Part shown: in pieces, positions 1 through 6,369 of the stretch
Numbering within the stretch: the stretch's first letter is position 1
How the letters are laid out: each line of letters starts with the position of its first letter
NCBI GenBank assembly: GCA_030706105.1
Contig: JAUZPC010000057.1
Coordinates: 1-10,918, forward strand
DNA length: 10,918 bases
Direction: 5' to 3'
Origin: Bacteroidota bacterium
Lineage (GTDB): Bacteria > Bacteroidota > Ignavibacteria > Ignavibacteriales > Ignavibacteriaceae
Notes under the pieces: generated by a model
Told to the model about the DNA's origin: nothing
Database searches by the model: none
Seen by the model: the letters and a program-made list of their open reading frames with translations, nothing else
Position numbers and translations under genes: made by a program

Positions 1-1
1 C

Positions 2-580
2 TATCCATGTCAGACAATTGGAGCAGCAAGGGTCCTATGTTATCTGGGATATTCAGGCGACTTTAGAATTAAAAAAACATTTGAATATTTATTGGATACA
101 CAAGAAGAAGATGGAGGTTGGAAATGCAATAAATTCTTTTTTGGCAAAGGACCTGAAACAAATTATTCTAATCCGGGACCGACATTAGAAGCACTGGATG
201 CCTTTAGATTTACCGATTTACTAAATTCCGACAAACGCCTAGATAAAGCTATTGATTTCCTTTTATGGCATTGGGAAACAAAAAAACCGATTGGACCTTG
301 CCATTACGGGATAGGCACTCTGTTTATGAAAACTGAATTTCCTTTTTTCCGCTATAATTTGTTTCACTATTGTTATACCTTATCTTTTTATAAAAAAGCT
401 CACAAAGATAAACGGTTCAAGGATGCACTAATTCTGCTTACGGAAAAACTTATTGATGGAAAAATGATTATTGAGAATCCGAACAGACAACTTGCAGAAA
501 TGGATTTTTGCAGAAAAGGACAGCAAAGCGATTTGGCTACAATTAAGTTTAGAGATCTGATGATAAACATAGGAGAGTAA
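2..580 (+). CDS. Prenyltransferase/squalene-cyclase-like alpha-toroid repeat protein (5' partial)
   Basis: The reading frame is open to the left edge, so this is the last 192 residues of a longer protein; the TTG at 92 is internal, not the start. Visible residues 23-40 form a helix ending in QEEDGGW, the QW-type signature of (alpha/alpha) barrel proteins such as squalene-hopene cyclases and protein prenyltransferases. Further helices of the same kind follow (around residues 80-95 and 125-155), with many aromatic residues and a few cysteines. No DxDD cyclase motif is present in the visible part, so enzyme activity cannot be claimed; many bacterial proteins with this fold have no known reaction. 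No signal peptide can be judged because the N-terminus is missing. The stop lies 29 bases before the hipA-like ORF. I am fairly sure of the fold and unsure of the function. Confidence 0.6.
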   Translation, partial: YPCQTIGAARVLCYLGYSGDFRIKKTFEYLLDTQEEDGGWKCNKFFFGKGPETNYSNPGPTLEALDAFRFTDLLNSDKRLDKAIDFLLWHWETKKPIGPCHYGIGTLFMKTEFPFFRYNLFHYCYTLSFYKKAHKDKRFKDALILLTEKLIDGKMIIENPNRQLAEMDFCRKGQQSDLATIKFRDLMINIGE

Positions 581-609
581 CTGCTTAGCACAACAAAGGC
601 TCATGCGCT

Positions 610-1383
610 ATGCAGGATTCAGTATATCTTCAACCTTCCGGTAAGCTGGGGCTTGTGCGGAAATTGTCAATATTTACAATTATTGGTCTTTGGGGTAATT
701 ACATCCTAAAACCACCGACAGAAAGTTATCCTCATATATGCGAACTTGAAGATCTTACTATGCATATTGCAAGAATTTTGGGGATTAAGACCGCTTTGCA
801 CGGATTGGTTCCATTAGCTTCTGGTGAGTATGCATATTTAACTAAAAGATTTGACAGAGTTAAGGGGCGAAAATTAGCGTTGGAAGATATGGCTCAATTA
901 ACCGGTGTGCTTACTGAAAGGAAATATTCGGGCTCTTTAGAAAAAGTTGGTAAAACCATTTTACAATATTCATCGATGCCGGGTAACGACATAATTAATT
1001 TTATTGAAATATTAATTTTTTCTTTCATAACAGGTAACTCCGATATGCATTTAAAAAACTTTTCGTTATTGACTAATGAGAAGAAAGAAGTACTCCTTTC
1101 CCCTGCTTATGACTTACTGCCCGTCAAACTGTTACTACCAGGAGACAAGGAAGAAACTGCTTTAAGTATGAATGGTAAGAAAGCAAAACTGAGTAAAAAA
1201 GATTTTTACAATTTGGGAAAATATTTTGGATTATCGGATTTAGTTATTTCTAATATTTTTAAGAAATTCGCTAAAAAAATGAGCGAAATAATGTCATTTG
1301 TTGATTATGGATTTATTCCTCAACAACTTATAAAAGACTACAAAGATCTAATTCAAGAAAGAGCCGGGCGGTTGGATTTGTAA
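610..1383 (+). CDS. HipA-family serine/threonine kinase, N-terminally truncated, probably a decaying gene
   Basis: This 257-residue ORF matches the kinase part of HipA toxins, which in characterised members phosphorylate a cellular target such as glutamyl-tRNA synthetase. Visible core motifs are the nucleotide-binding Lys in YILKPP (K34), acidic residues E45-D48, TKRFDR (79-83), the catalytic GNSDMHLKN (D145, N150) and the metal-binding AYDL (D168). What is missing is the N-terminal domain and the Gly-rich loop, usually SGVQPK-like, which should precede K34 by some 20-30 residues. In its place is QPSGKLGLVRK. In the +2-shifted frame just upstream (582-629) the translation reads CLAQQRLMRYAGFSIS, which resembles the helix and strand before that loop, so a small indel near 628-642 seems to have broken the gene. 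No HipB-like antitoxin lies next to it. Family assignment is strong; the claim of inactivity is inference. Confidence 0.75.
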   Translation: MQDSVYLQPSGKLGLVRKLSIFTIIGLWGNYILKPPTESYPHICELEDLTMHIARILGIKTALHGLVPLASGEYAYLTKRFDRVKGRKLALEDMAQLTGVLTERKYSGSLEKVGKTILQYSSMPGNDIINFIEILIFSFITGNSDMHLKNFSLLTNEKKEVLLSPAYDLLPVKLLLPGDKEETALSMNGKKAKLSKKDFYNLGKYFGLSDLVISNIFKKFAKKMSEIMSFVDYGFIPQQLIKDYKDLIQERAGRLDL

Positions 1384-1400
1384 ATTACATTGCATAGTTC

Positions 1401-1440
1401 GTAATTCCGGATTTCATTTGAAATAGATTCTACGGATTAC
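1401..1440. terminator. Possible hairpin between convergent hipA-like gene and nuoI
   Basis: GTAATTCCG (1401-1409) and CGGATTAC (1433-1440) pair with one bulged base. Inside the loop, ATTTC (1411-1415) and GAAAT (1420-1424) form a second small stem. The structure sits in the 68-base gap between two convergent genes, where a bidirectional terminator would be expected. Neither side has a proper T run, so intrinsic termination would be weak. Confidence 0.3.
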
Positions 1441-1451
1441 TAACAATAATT

Positions 1452-1946
1452 TTACTTGTACTTCCTTAGAAATTCTATTCTATCATTAAGCTGATCAATT
1501 GGGGTAAGCAGTTTATCTTTGCCATAAATAGCTTCTTCCCTGCTTGTAAAGGCAAGTTCATAATCCTTGCTCATAACAATTGCTTCTTCTGGACAGACCT
1601 CTTCACAAAATCCACAGAAAATACATCTAAGCATATTTATTTCAAACTTAACAGGGTATCTTTCCTTTTCCTTTTCGGTTTCAGATGCCTGAACTTCAAT
1701 AGCCAATGGCGGGCAAACGCGGGCGCACAGCCCACAGGCAACACAGCGTTCTTCTCCATCCGCTTCCATTACAAGTACCGGGCGTCCACGATATGATGGA
1801 GGAGGTATAAACTTATCCTCCGGATATTCTATGGTATATTTTGGCTTAACCATATTTTTAAATGTTAAAGCCAGGCCCTTTGCTATTTCAGGTAAATATA
1901 TTTTCTGCCAGAATGTTAGGTCCTTTGTTCTCTTTTTAACTGCCAT
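1452..1946 (-). CDS. nuoI: NADH-quinone oxidoreductase subunit I (complex I 8Fe ferredoxin-like subunit)
   Basis: This 164-residue protein has two complete 4Fe-4S motifs of the CxxCxxCxxxCP type: C68, C71, C74, C78 and C108, C111, C114, C118. In complex I these hold clusters N6a and N6b, which pass electrons from the peripheral arm towards N2 and quinone. The N-terminal stretch (about 12-50, with WQKIYLPEIAKGLALTFKN and the YP.......P.YRG region) is typical of NuoI and lies along the membrane arm. Length is normal for the family. The ATG is preceded only by a weak AAGAG. It is the last gene of the M16-nuoG-nuoH-nuoI series and is separated from nuoH by 92 bases, unlike the tight nuoG-nuoH junction. 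No nuoJ follows; the next gene downstream is convergent. Confidence 0.96.
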   Translation of the reverse strand: MAVKKRTKDLTFWQKIYLPEIAKGLALTFKNMVKPKYTIEYPEDKFIPPPSYRGRPVLVMEADGEERCVACGLCARVCPPLAIEVQASETEKEKERYPVKFEINMLRCIFCGFCEEVCPEEAIVMSKDYELAFTSREEAIYGKDKLLTPIDQLNDRIEFLRKYK

Positions 1947-1998
1947 CGGGAACTCTTTATATTCTTCTTATTCTATAAATATTATTCACATATTTACT

Positions 1999-2028
1999 AA
2001 TGTTTGGGAAATAGTACTAACAAACATT
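1999..2028. repeat. Inverted repeat in the nuoH-nuoI gap
   Basis: AATGTTTG (1999-2006) and CAAACATT (2021-2028) are perfect 8-base inverted copies with a 14-base spacer. The spacer contains a separate perfect palindrome, TAGTACTA (2012-2019). No T run follows on the minus strand, so it does not look like an intrinsic terminator. It could be an RNA hairpin that tunes nuoI expression or protects the upstream message, or a protein-binding site. The repeat is directly visible; the role is a guess. Confidence 0.4.
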
Positions 2029-2038
2029 GTAATATTTT

Positions 2039-3070
2039 TTAAGGCTTAATATACATAACTACTATTGCTACCCATACAAGATTTAACAAGGAAAGCGGGA
2101 ACATCACTTTCCATCCCAAATTCATCAGTTGATCATACCTAAACCTTGGAATGGACCATCTTACCCACATAAAGAAAAACAATATGAAAGCAAGCTTAAA
2201 TATGAAAGTGAGAATCTGTATTGCAACAACCAGCCACGGAGCCAAACCAAAAGACTCAAGCCAAGGGAAATGCCATCCTCCGAGATATAAAGTAACAATA
2301 AGGGCACCGGAAATAATCATGTTGGCATATTCAGCAAGGAAAAAGGAAGCGAATTTCATACTGCTATACTCAGTATGATAACCTCCAACAAGTTCCGGCT
2401 CCGCTTCAGGTAAATCAAACGGAAGACGGTTAGTTTCAGCAAAAGCAGATACAAAGAAAGTAATAAATCCGATTGGCTGTATGACGGCATTCCAAAGCCA
2501 GCCGCTTTGTGAATATACAATATCATACGGCCTTAAAGATCCGGCAAGAAGCAGGACACCAGCAACTGAAAATCCCATGGATATTTCATATGATATCATT
2601 TGAGCTGAAGATCTGATACCGCCCAGGAGGGAATATTTGCTGCCGGAAGACCACCCGGCAAAAGTAATTGCATAAACGCCAAGTGAAGTCAAAGCAAGCA
2701 CGTATAAGATACCGATATTAACGTCAGCAGCTACAAGCTGAATATTATAGCCAAATAATTTTATGTCAGGCCCAATTGGAATTACTGCAAACGTAGTAAA
2801 GGCAACAAATAGTGCTATCACAGGAGCCAGAGTATGTACTACCTTGCTAGCATTAACAGGCACAATATCCTCCTTAAGAAGTAATTTACCCACATCGGCA
2901 AATGGTTGTAAAGCGCCTTTCCATCCGGTTCTGTTAGGCCCAATTCTATTTTGCGCCCATGCACTAATTTTTCTTTCAAAATATACCAGATACGAAACTG
3001 TTAAAAGCAGCAAGGTAAACACTATCAAAATTTTAATAAGTGTTATTACAATTATTTCCCAGATATTCAT
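2039..3070 (-). CDS. nuoH: NADH-quinone oxidoreductase subunit H (complex I membrane subunit)
   Basis: A 343-residue, very hydrophobic protein with about eight membrane helices (first at about 5-30, last at about 322-341), the usual length for NuoH/ND1. NuoH links the peripheral arm to the membrane arm, forms much of the quinone chamber and takes part in proton pumping. Family motifs are all present: YFERKISAWAQNRIGPNR (30-47), QPFADVGKLLLKE (55-67), and the highly conserved loop from AETNRLPFDLPEAEPELVGG to YHTEYS (211-236) with its run of acidic residues at the quinone site. The start ATG lies 14 bases after the nuoG stop. The Shine-Dalgarno GGAG overlaps that stop (TAGGAG at 3082-3087), which indicates a shared transcript and perhaps coupled translation, although the 11-base spacing to the ATG is rather long. 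Confidence 0.97.
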   Translation of the reverse strand: MNIWEIIVITLIKILIVFTLLLLTVSYLVYFERKISAWAQNRIGPNRTGWKGALQPFADVGKLLLKEDIVPVNASKVVHTLAPVIALFVAFTTFAVIPIGPDIKLFGYNIQLVAADVNIGILYVLALTSLGVYAITFAGWSSGSKYSLLGGIRSSAQMISYEISMGFSVAGVLLLAGSLRPYDIVYSQSGWLWNAVIQPIGFITFFVSAFAETNRLPFDLPEAEPELVGGYHTEYSSMKFASFFLAEYANMIISGALIVTLYLGGWHFPWLESFGLAPWLVVAIQILTFIFKLAFILFFFMWVRWSIPRFRYDQLMNLGWKVMFPLSLLNLVWVAIVVMYIKP

Positions 3071-3084
3071 TAAGTATAATTCTC

Positions 3085-4773
3085 CTATAATGCTTTTGCC
3101 AATGGCTGGTTTATGCTGTCTTTGACAGGAACTCCCAACTCACCAAGAATATTATAATTTAATCCATTAAGAGCGTCAATATTTTTACTCATTTCAAGGA
3201 AAATATCCTCAGCTATATTATACTTTAGTCTAAAATCTAATTCTTTAGCAACATTCATTAGAATTGTCCAGGACGGAAGGGCATCCTTAATATTTTTCTG
3301 AGCCCAACTGTCATACTCTGTTCCGAATTTATCTTGTCTGGATAACTTTTGTCCATCCAAAGATTTATCCGGTGTTGCAAGAGCAACAGCAGGCCTAATA
3401 CGTTGAACGCGTCCTTCAAAATTTATCATAGTTCCATTTTTTTCAGCATATGCAGCAGCCCCGAAAATGATATGAGCCAAGTCAGTAGTTTTGTTGAAAT
3501 TTACAGAATGGACAATGAGTAACTTTAATTTGGCAAAAGCTTCAGCAGCTTCCGGATTGCTCTCTGCAATATCATCTTCAAGCAAATAAACTACCTTAAT
3601 TTTACCGTCATTAATTTTTTGGATAATTTCTGAAAGTGCAAACCCGTTTTTCCCCGGTCTAATACCAGCTAGTTCCGCACCAAATGAATTAGGAGTTATA
3701 TCATTACGCTTCAAAATATCATCACCGAATGCAGGATTTTCATGTCGCATAAAATCAAGATTTGAGACCCCAAAGTTCTTTGCAATTTTTGCGAGCAGAT
3801 AGTTGTCTTCATTTGTGGCAAAGGGGGAACCAATAAATGCAATCTCATCTTTAGCATATTTCTTTAATTCATTCGCTGCTTTTCTGTATGCACTTTCCCA
3901 TTCAGTTGGCACATGGGAAAGACCTTCCTTAATAAAAGCACCGTTTATTCTGGTTTCAAGCTGGTTGATGTTCTTAAATGTATTCAATCTGCCATGGTCG
4001 CACATCCAATAACTGTTAACTTTTTCATTTTCACGGGGAGTAATTCTGAGGATTAAATTGTTCCTTACCCATATATCAGAATTGCAACCTCTGGAACATC
4101 CGGTACAAACAGATTTTGTTGTGGACATCTCCCAGACACGGGATTTAAATCTGAAGTCTCTGTTAGTTAAAGCACCAACGGGGCAAATATCGGTTACATT
4201 AAGTGAATAATCATTATCCAGTTCTTTACCCGGATATGTAACAATAGTAACCCTGTCACCTCTTTGAACAAATGTAAGTTGAGGTTCCTTAACAATTTCG
4301 TCGCAAAACCTTATGCAGCGGGAACAGGAGATGCATCTTTCACCATCAAACATAACATTGGGACCCAGCGGAACGCGCTTTTCTTTATGCTGCTTTTCTT
4401 CCTTAAACCTGCTTTCACCAACGCTATAATCATAAGCATATTCCTGAAGTTTGCATTCACCTGCTTCATCACAAATAGGACAGTCTAAAGGATGGTTAAT
4501 TAGAATAAATTCCATCACTGCATTTCTTGCATTAACCGCCTTTTCAGAATTTGTAAATACTACCATACCATCAGCAGCAAGAGTTGCGCAAGCAATAACA
4601 AGCTTGGGCATTTTCGCAACTTCCACTAAGCAAACCCTGCAATTGCCCGAAATTGATAATTTGGGGTGCCAGCAGAAATGCGGTATGTTTATACCGTTAT
4701 CTTTTGCAGCCTGAATTATTGTCTGCCCCGATTTGAATTCTATTTTTTTACCATCGATTGTAATCGTCGCCAT
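3085..4773 (-). CDS. nuoG: NADH-quinone oxidoreductase subunit G, short form with N7-type cluster motif
   Basis: I choose the ATG at 4773 (562 residues) because TTAGGA (SD at 4779-4782) stands six bases before it and MATITIDGKKIEF is the canonical N-terminus; the ATG at 4797 would add eight atypical residues. Iron-sulfur ligands, in order: C34, C45, C48, C62 (2Fe-2S, N1b); H94, C98, C101, C107 (N5); C147, C150, C153, C197 (N4, with the expected 43-residue gap); and C223, C226, C230, C258, which fits N7, a cluster present only in some bacterial NuoG. The rest is a reduced molybdopterin-oxidoreductase-like domain, ending with the KNGTMINFEGRVQRI motif (about 448-462). Well-known NuoG proteins are about 780-910 residues, so much of this domain is absent. 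It lies 50 bases after the M16 peptidase and 14 before nuoH. Confidence 0.95.
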   Translation of the reverse strand: MATITIDGKKIEFKSGQTIIQAAKDNGINIPHFCWHPKLSISGNCRVCLVEVAKMPKLVIACATLAADGMVVFTNSEKAVNARNAVMEFILINHPLDCPICDEAGECKLQEYAYDYSVGESRFKEEKQHKEKRVPLGPNVMFDGERCISCSRCIRFCDEIVKEPQLTFVQRGDRVTIVTYPGKELDNDYSLNVTDICPVGALTNRDFRFKSRVWEMSTTKSVCTGCSRGCNSDIWVRNNLILRITPRENEKVNSYWMCDHGRLNTFKNINQLETRINGAFIKEGLSHVPTEWESAYRKAANELKKYAKDEIAFIGSPFATNEDNYLLAKIAKNFGVSNLDFMRHENPAFGDDILKRNDITPNSFGAELAGIRPGKNGFALSEIIQKINDGKIKVVYLLEDDIAESNPEAAEAFAKLKLLIVHSVNFNKTTDLAHIIFGAAAYAEKNGTMINFEGRVQRIRPAVALATPDKSLDGQKLSRQDKFGTEYDSWAQKNIKDALPSWTILMNVAKELDFRLKYNIAEDIFLEMSKNIDALNGLNYNILGELGVPVKDSINQPLAKAL

Positions 4774-4823
4774 AATTTTCCTAAAATTGAAACTCAATTT
4801 AATATAAATGACTTTTTATACAA

Positions 4824-6053
4824 TTACTTATCCGCACTCAATACAACTTTCGTCAATAATTTTTCATCAAGTATTTCATTAGCAAGTGTAAAAATATCTT
4901 CCGGAGAAACTTCATTTATCATTTTAACTACTTCATCTACAGTAATTAGTTTTTTGTAGTAAATTTCAGAACTTGCAATTCTATTCATGCGGGAAGACAT
5001 ACTCTCCATGCTAAGAATCATATTTCCTTTAATATATTCCTTAGCTTTATTTAGTTCTTTTACAGATACTTCTTTTTCAGTTATTTTCTTAAACTCATTA
5101 TAAACCAGTTCTTCTGCTTTCTCAGCCTGGTTACTATTCGTAGAGAGATACACACCGAAAGCAGAAATATCATAGAATGAGTTAATAAAAGAATTCAGTT
5201 GATATCCAATTCCGTGCTTTTCTCTAATGGACTGAAAAAGTCTTGAACTGCTGCCTTCACCTAAAATGTGGGATAGTATATTGGCTGTTATCCTTTTATT
5301 GCTGTTAAAGCCATAAGTCCCGTTTCCGATAATAAGGTGAACCTGCTGTATTGGTCTTTTAAGCTTTTTGTTTATAGGTTTTGTACTTTTTACAAATTTT
5401 CTGGAAACTTTATTATGGTTTAGTTCCCTTGTAAAGTATTTATCTACCAGCTTTATTAAGTCATTATGATTAATAGCTCCTGCCCCTGCAATTACAAGAT
5501 TATTAAAACCATAGTGTTTATTCATATAATCAAATAAGTCATCTTGTGTAAAAGCCGAAACAGTATCCTCTGTTCCAATAATAGGCAATGATAAGGAGTT
5601 ACCTTTGAACAGGACTTCTTCAAATTTATCAAAGATTAATTCTTCCGGGTTATCATCAATATCATTCATTTCATCAATAATTACTGATAATTCTTTCTTC
5701 ATTTCAGATGGTTTGAACACCGGGTACTGTACCATATCTGCAATTACATCAAAAGTCCGCTCAACATTCACGTCCAGTCCCCTGCCATAATAGCAGGTAT
5801 GTTCCTTTGAAGTGAAAGCATTAAGATATCCGCCATATGCTTCAATATCCTCAGCAATTCTTTTAGCAGTGCGTTTTTTAGTCCCTTTAAAGACCATATG
5901 TTCTATAAAGTGCGTAATACCATTTGTTTTTAAATCTTCATCCCTTGAACCGACATTAAACCAAAAACCAAGTGAAATTGATTTAACATAGGGTATATTT
6001 TCGGAAATCAGGGTAATCCCGTTATCAAGAATAGTTTTATTAAAAGTATCCAA
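4824..6053 (-). CDS. M16-family (pitrilysin/MPP-like) zinc metallopeptidase
   Basis: A 409-residue protein of the single-chain M16B type, similar in size to Bacillus MlpA/YmxG and to mitochondrial processing peptidase beta. The inverted zinc motif HFIEH (H48, E51, H52) and the third ligand E128 in VIIDEMN are spaced as the family requires (75 residues after H52), so it should be catalytically active. The C-terminal half has the usual SSRLFQSIREKHGIGYQ segment (269-285) that helps bind substrate. No signal peptide is visible, suggesting a cytoplasmic enzyme acting on peptides or unfolded proteins. The start is a TTG; no ATG occurs in frame back to the stop at 6108-6110, and the N-terminus aligns well with family members. 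A good promoter lies 32 bases upstream. It is the first gene of the unit continuing into nuoGHI; a functional link to complex I is not established. Confidence 0.93.
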   Translation of the reverse strand: MDTFNKTILDNGITLISENIPYVKSISLGFWFNVGSRDEDLKTNGITHFIEHMVFKGTKKRTAKRIAEDIEAYGGYLNAFTSKEHTCYYGRGLDVNVERTFDVIADMVQYPVFKPSEMKKELSVIIDEMNDIDDNPEELIFDKFEEVLFKGNSLSLPIIGTEDTVSAFTQDDLFDYMNKHYGFNNLVIAGAGAINHNDLIKLVDKYFTRELNHNKVSRKFVKSTKPINKKLKRPIQQVHLIIGNGTYGFNSNKRITANILSHILGEGSSSRLFQSIREKHGIGYQLNSFINSFYDISAFGVYLSTNSNQAEKAEELVYNEFKKITEKEVSVKELNKAKEYIKGNMILSMESMSSRMNRIASSEIYYKKLITVDEVVKMINEVSPEDIFTLANEILDEKLLTKVVLSADK

Positions 6054-6084
6054 TTTTTTCTTTTCAATGTTAGTAAATAGCGTA

Positions 6085-6116
6085 CAAATATAGATAAATA
6101 GGAATAGTTAGACAAT
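6085..6116 (-). promoter_or_regulatory. Bacteroidota-type promoter for the M16 peptidase-nuoGHI unit
   Basis: On the minus strand, TATATTTG (6092-6085) is an exact match to TAnnTTTG. ATTG (6116-6113), close to the TTTG of the -33 element, stands 20 bases upstream. The implied transcript would start near 6080, giving a leader of roughly 25-30 bases before the TTG start. It is placed correctly for the gene, which raises its credibility. Confidence 0.6.
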
Positions 6117-6295
6117 GAATAACGTAATGTATAGTATGATCCGGATTGGTAAGAGCTTTATTGTTTAGGAAAGTCGATAAGTATAAAATTTAAAATGAAA
6201 AAAAGTAAAGCCAGCAACTGCTTATATGTTTTTGTTTTCCCTCATTTGCATCTTACTACAAAAGCCACAACCTATGGAGCAGGTAACAAAAATTC
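6117..6295. other. Unexplained intergenic stretch
   Basis: These 179 bases lie between the aminotransferase terminator and the M16 promoter. They hold no recognisable RNA gene or repeat. The only open frame of note is the 35-codon plus-strand ORF listed separately, which begins at 6195. The stretch is long compared with the other gaps in the window, which are 14-107 bases. Confidence 0.5.
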
Positions 6296-6302
6296 AATAT
6301 AA
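6195..6302 (+). CDS. Possible small ORF (35 aa), unrecognised
   Basis: ATG at 6195 opens a 35-codon frame. The peptide begins MKKSKASNCLYVFVFPHLHL: a basic start, then a short hydrophobic run, then TTKATTYGAG and a polar end. This looks vaguely like a truncated secretion signal. There is no Shine-Dalgarno site and no convincing plus-strand promoter. The stop falls just before the hairpin at 6309-6334, which could also terminate a plus-strand message, though only three T follow on that side. I do not recognise the peptide, and chance ORFs of this size are common in AT-rich DNA. Confidence 0.2.
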   Translation: MKKSKASNCLYVFVFPHLHLTTKATTYGAGNKNSI

Positions 6303-6334
6303 AAACAAAAAGGCAGCTTTAGATAGCTGCCTTT
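6296..6334 (-). terminator. Rho-independent terminator after the aminotransferase gene
   Basis: AAAGGCAGCT (6309-6318) and AGCTGCCTTT (6325-6334) form a perfect 10-base-pair stem with a six-base loop. On the minus strand it is followed by TTTTTGTTTTTATATTG, a good U-rich tail, 36 bases after the aminotransferase stop. This separates that gene from the M16-nuo unit. Confidence 0.85.
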
Positions 6335-6369
6335 GAAACTAGATTAAAAGGACATTACAGCAATACAAA

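Noticed and set aside
92..580. TTG at 92 as the start of the first gene
   Set aside because: The frame stays open to the left edge and the upstream residues continue the same helical repeat leading into QEEDGGW.
610..1383. A complete HipBA toxin-antitoxin system
   Set aside because: No HipB-like helix-turn-helix gene is present, and the HipA homologue lacks its N-terminal domain and loop.
2763..3125. Plus-strand ORF over the nuoH start and nuoG end
   Set aside because: It lies across two certain minus-strand genes and their junction and has no family signature.
4774..4797. ATG at 4797 as nuoG start
   Set aside because: It adds eight residues not usual for NuoG, while the ATG at 4773 has AGGA six bases upstream and gives the canonical N-terminus.
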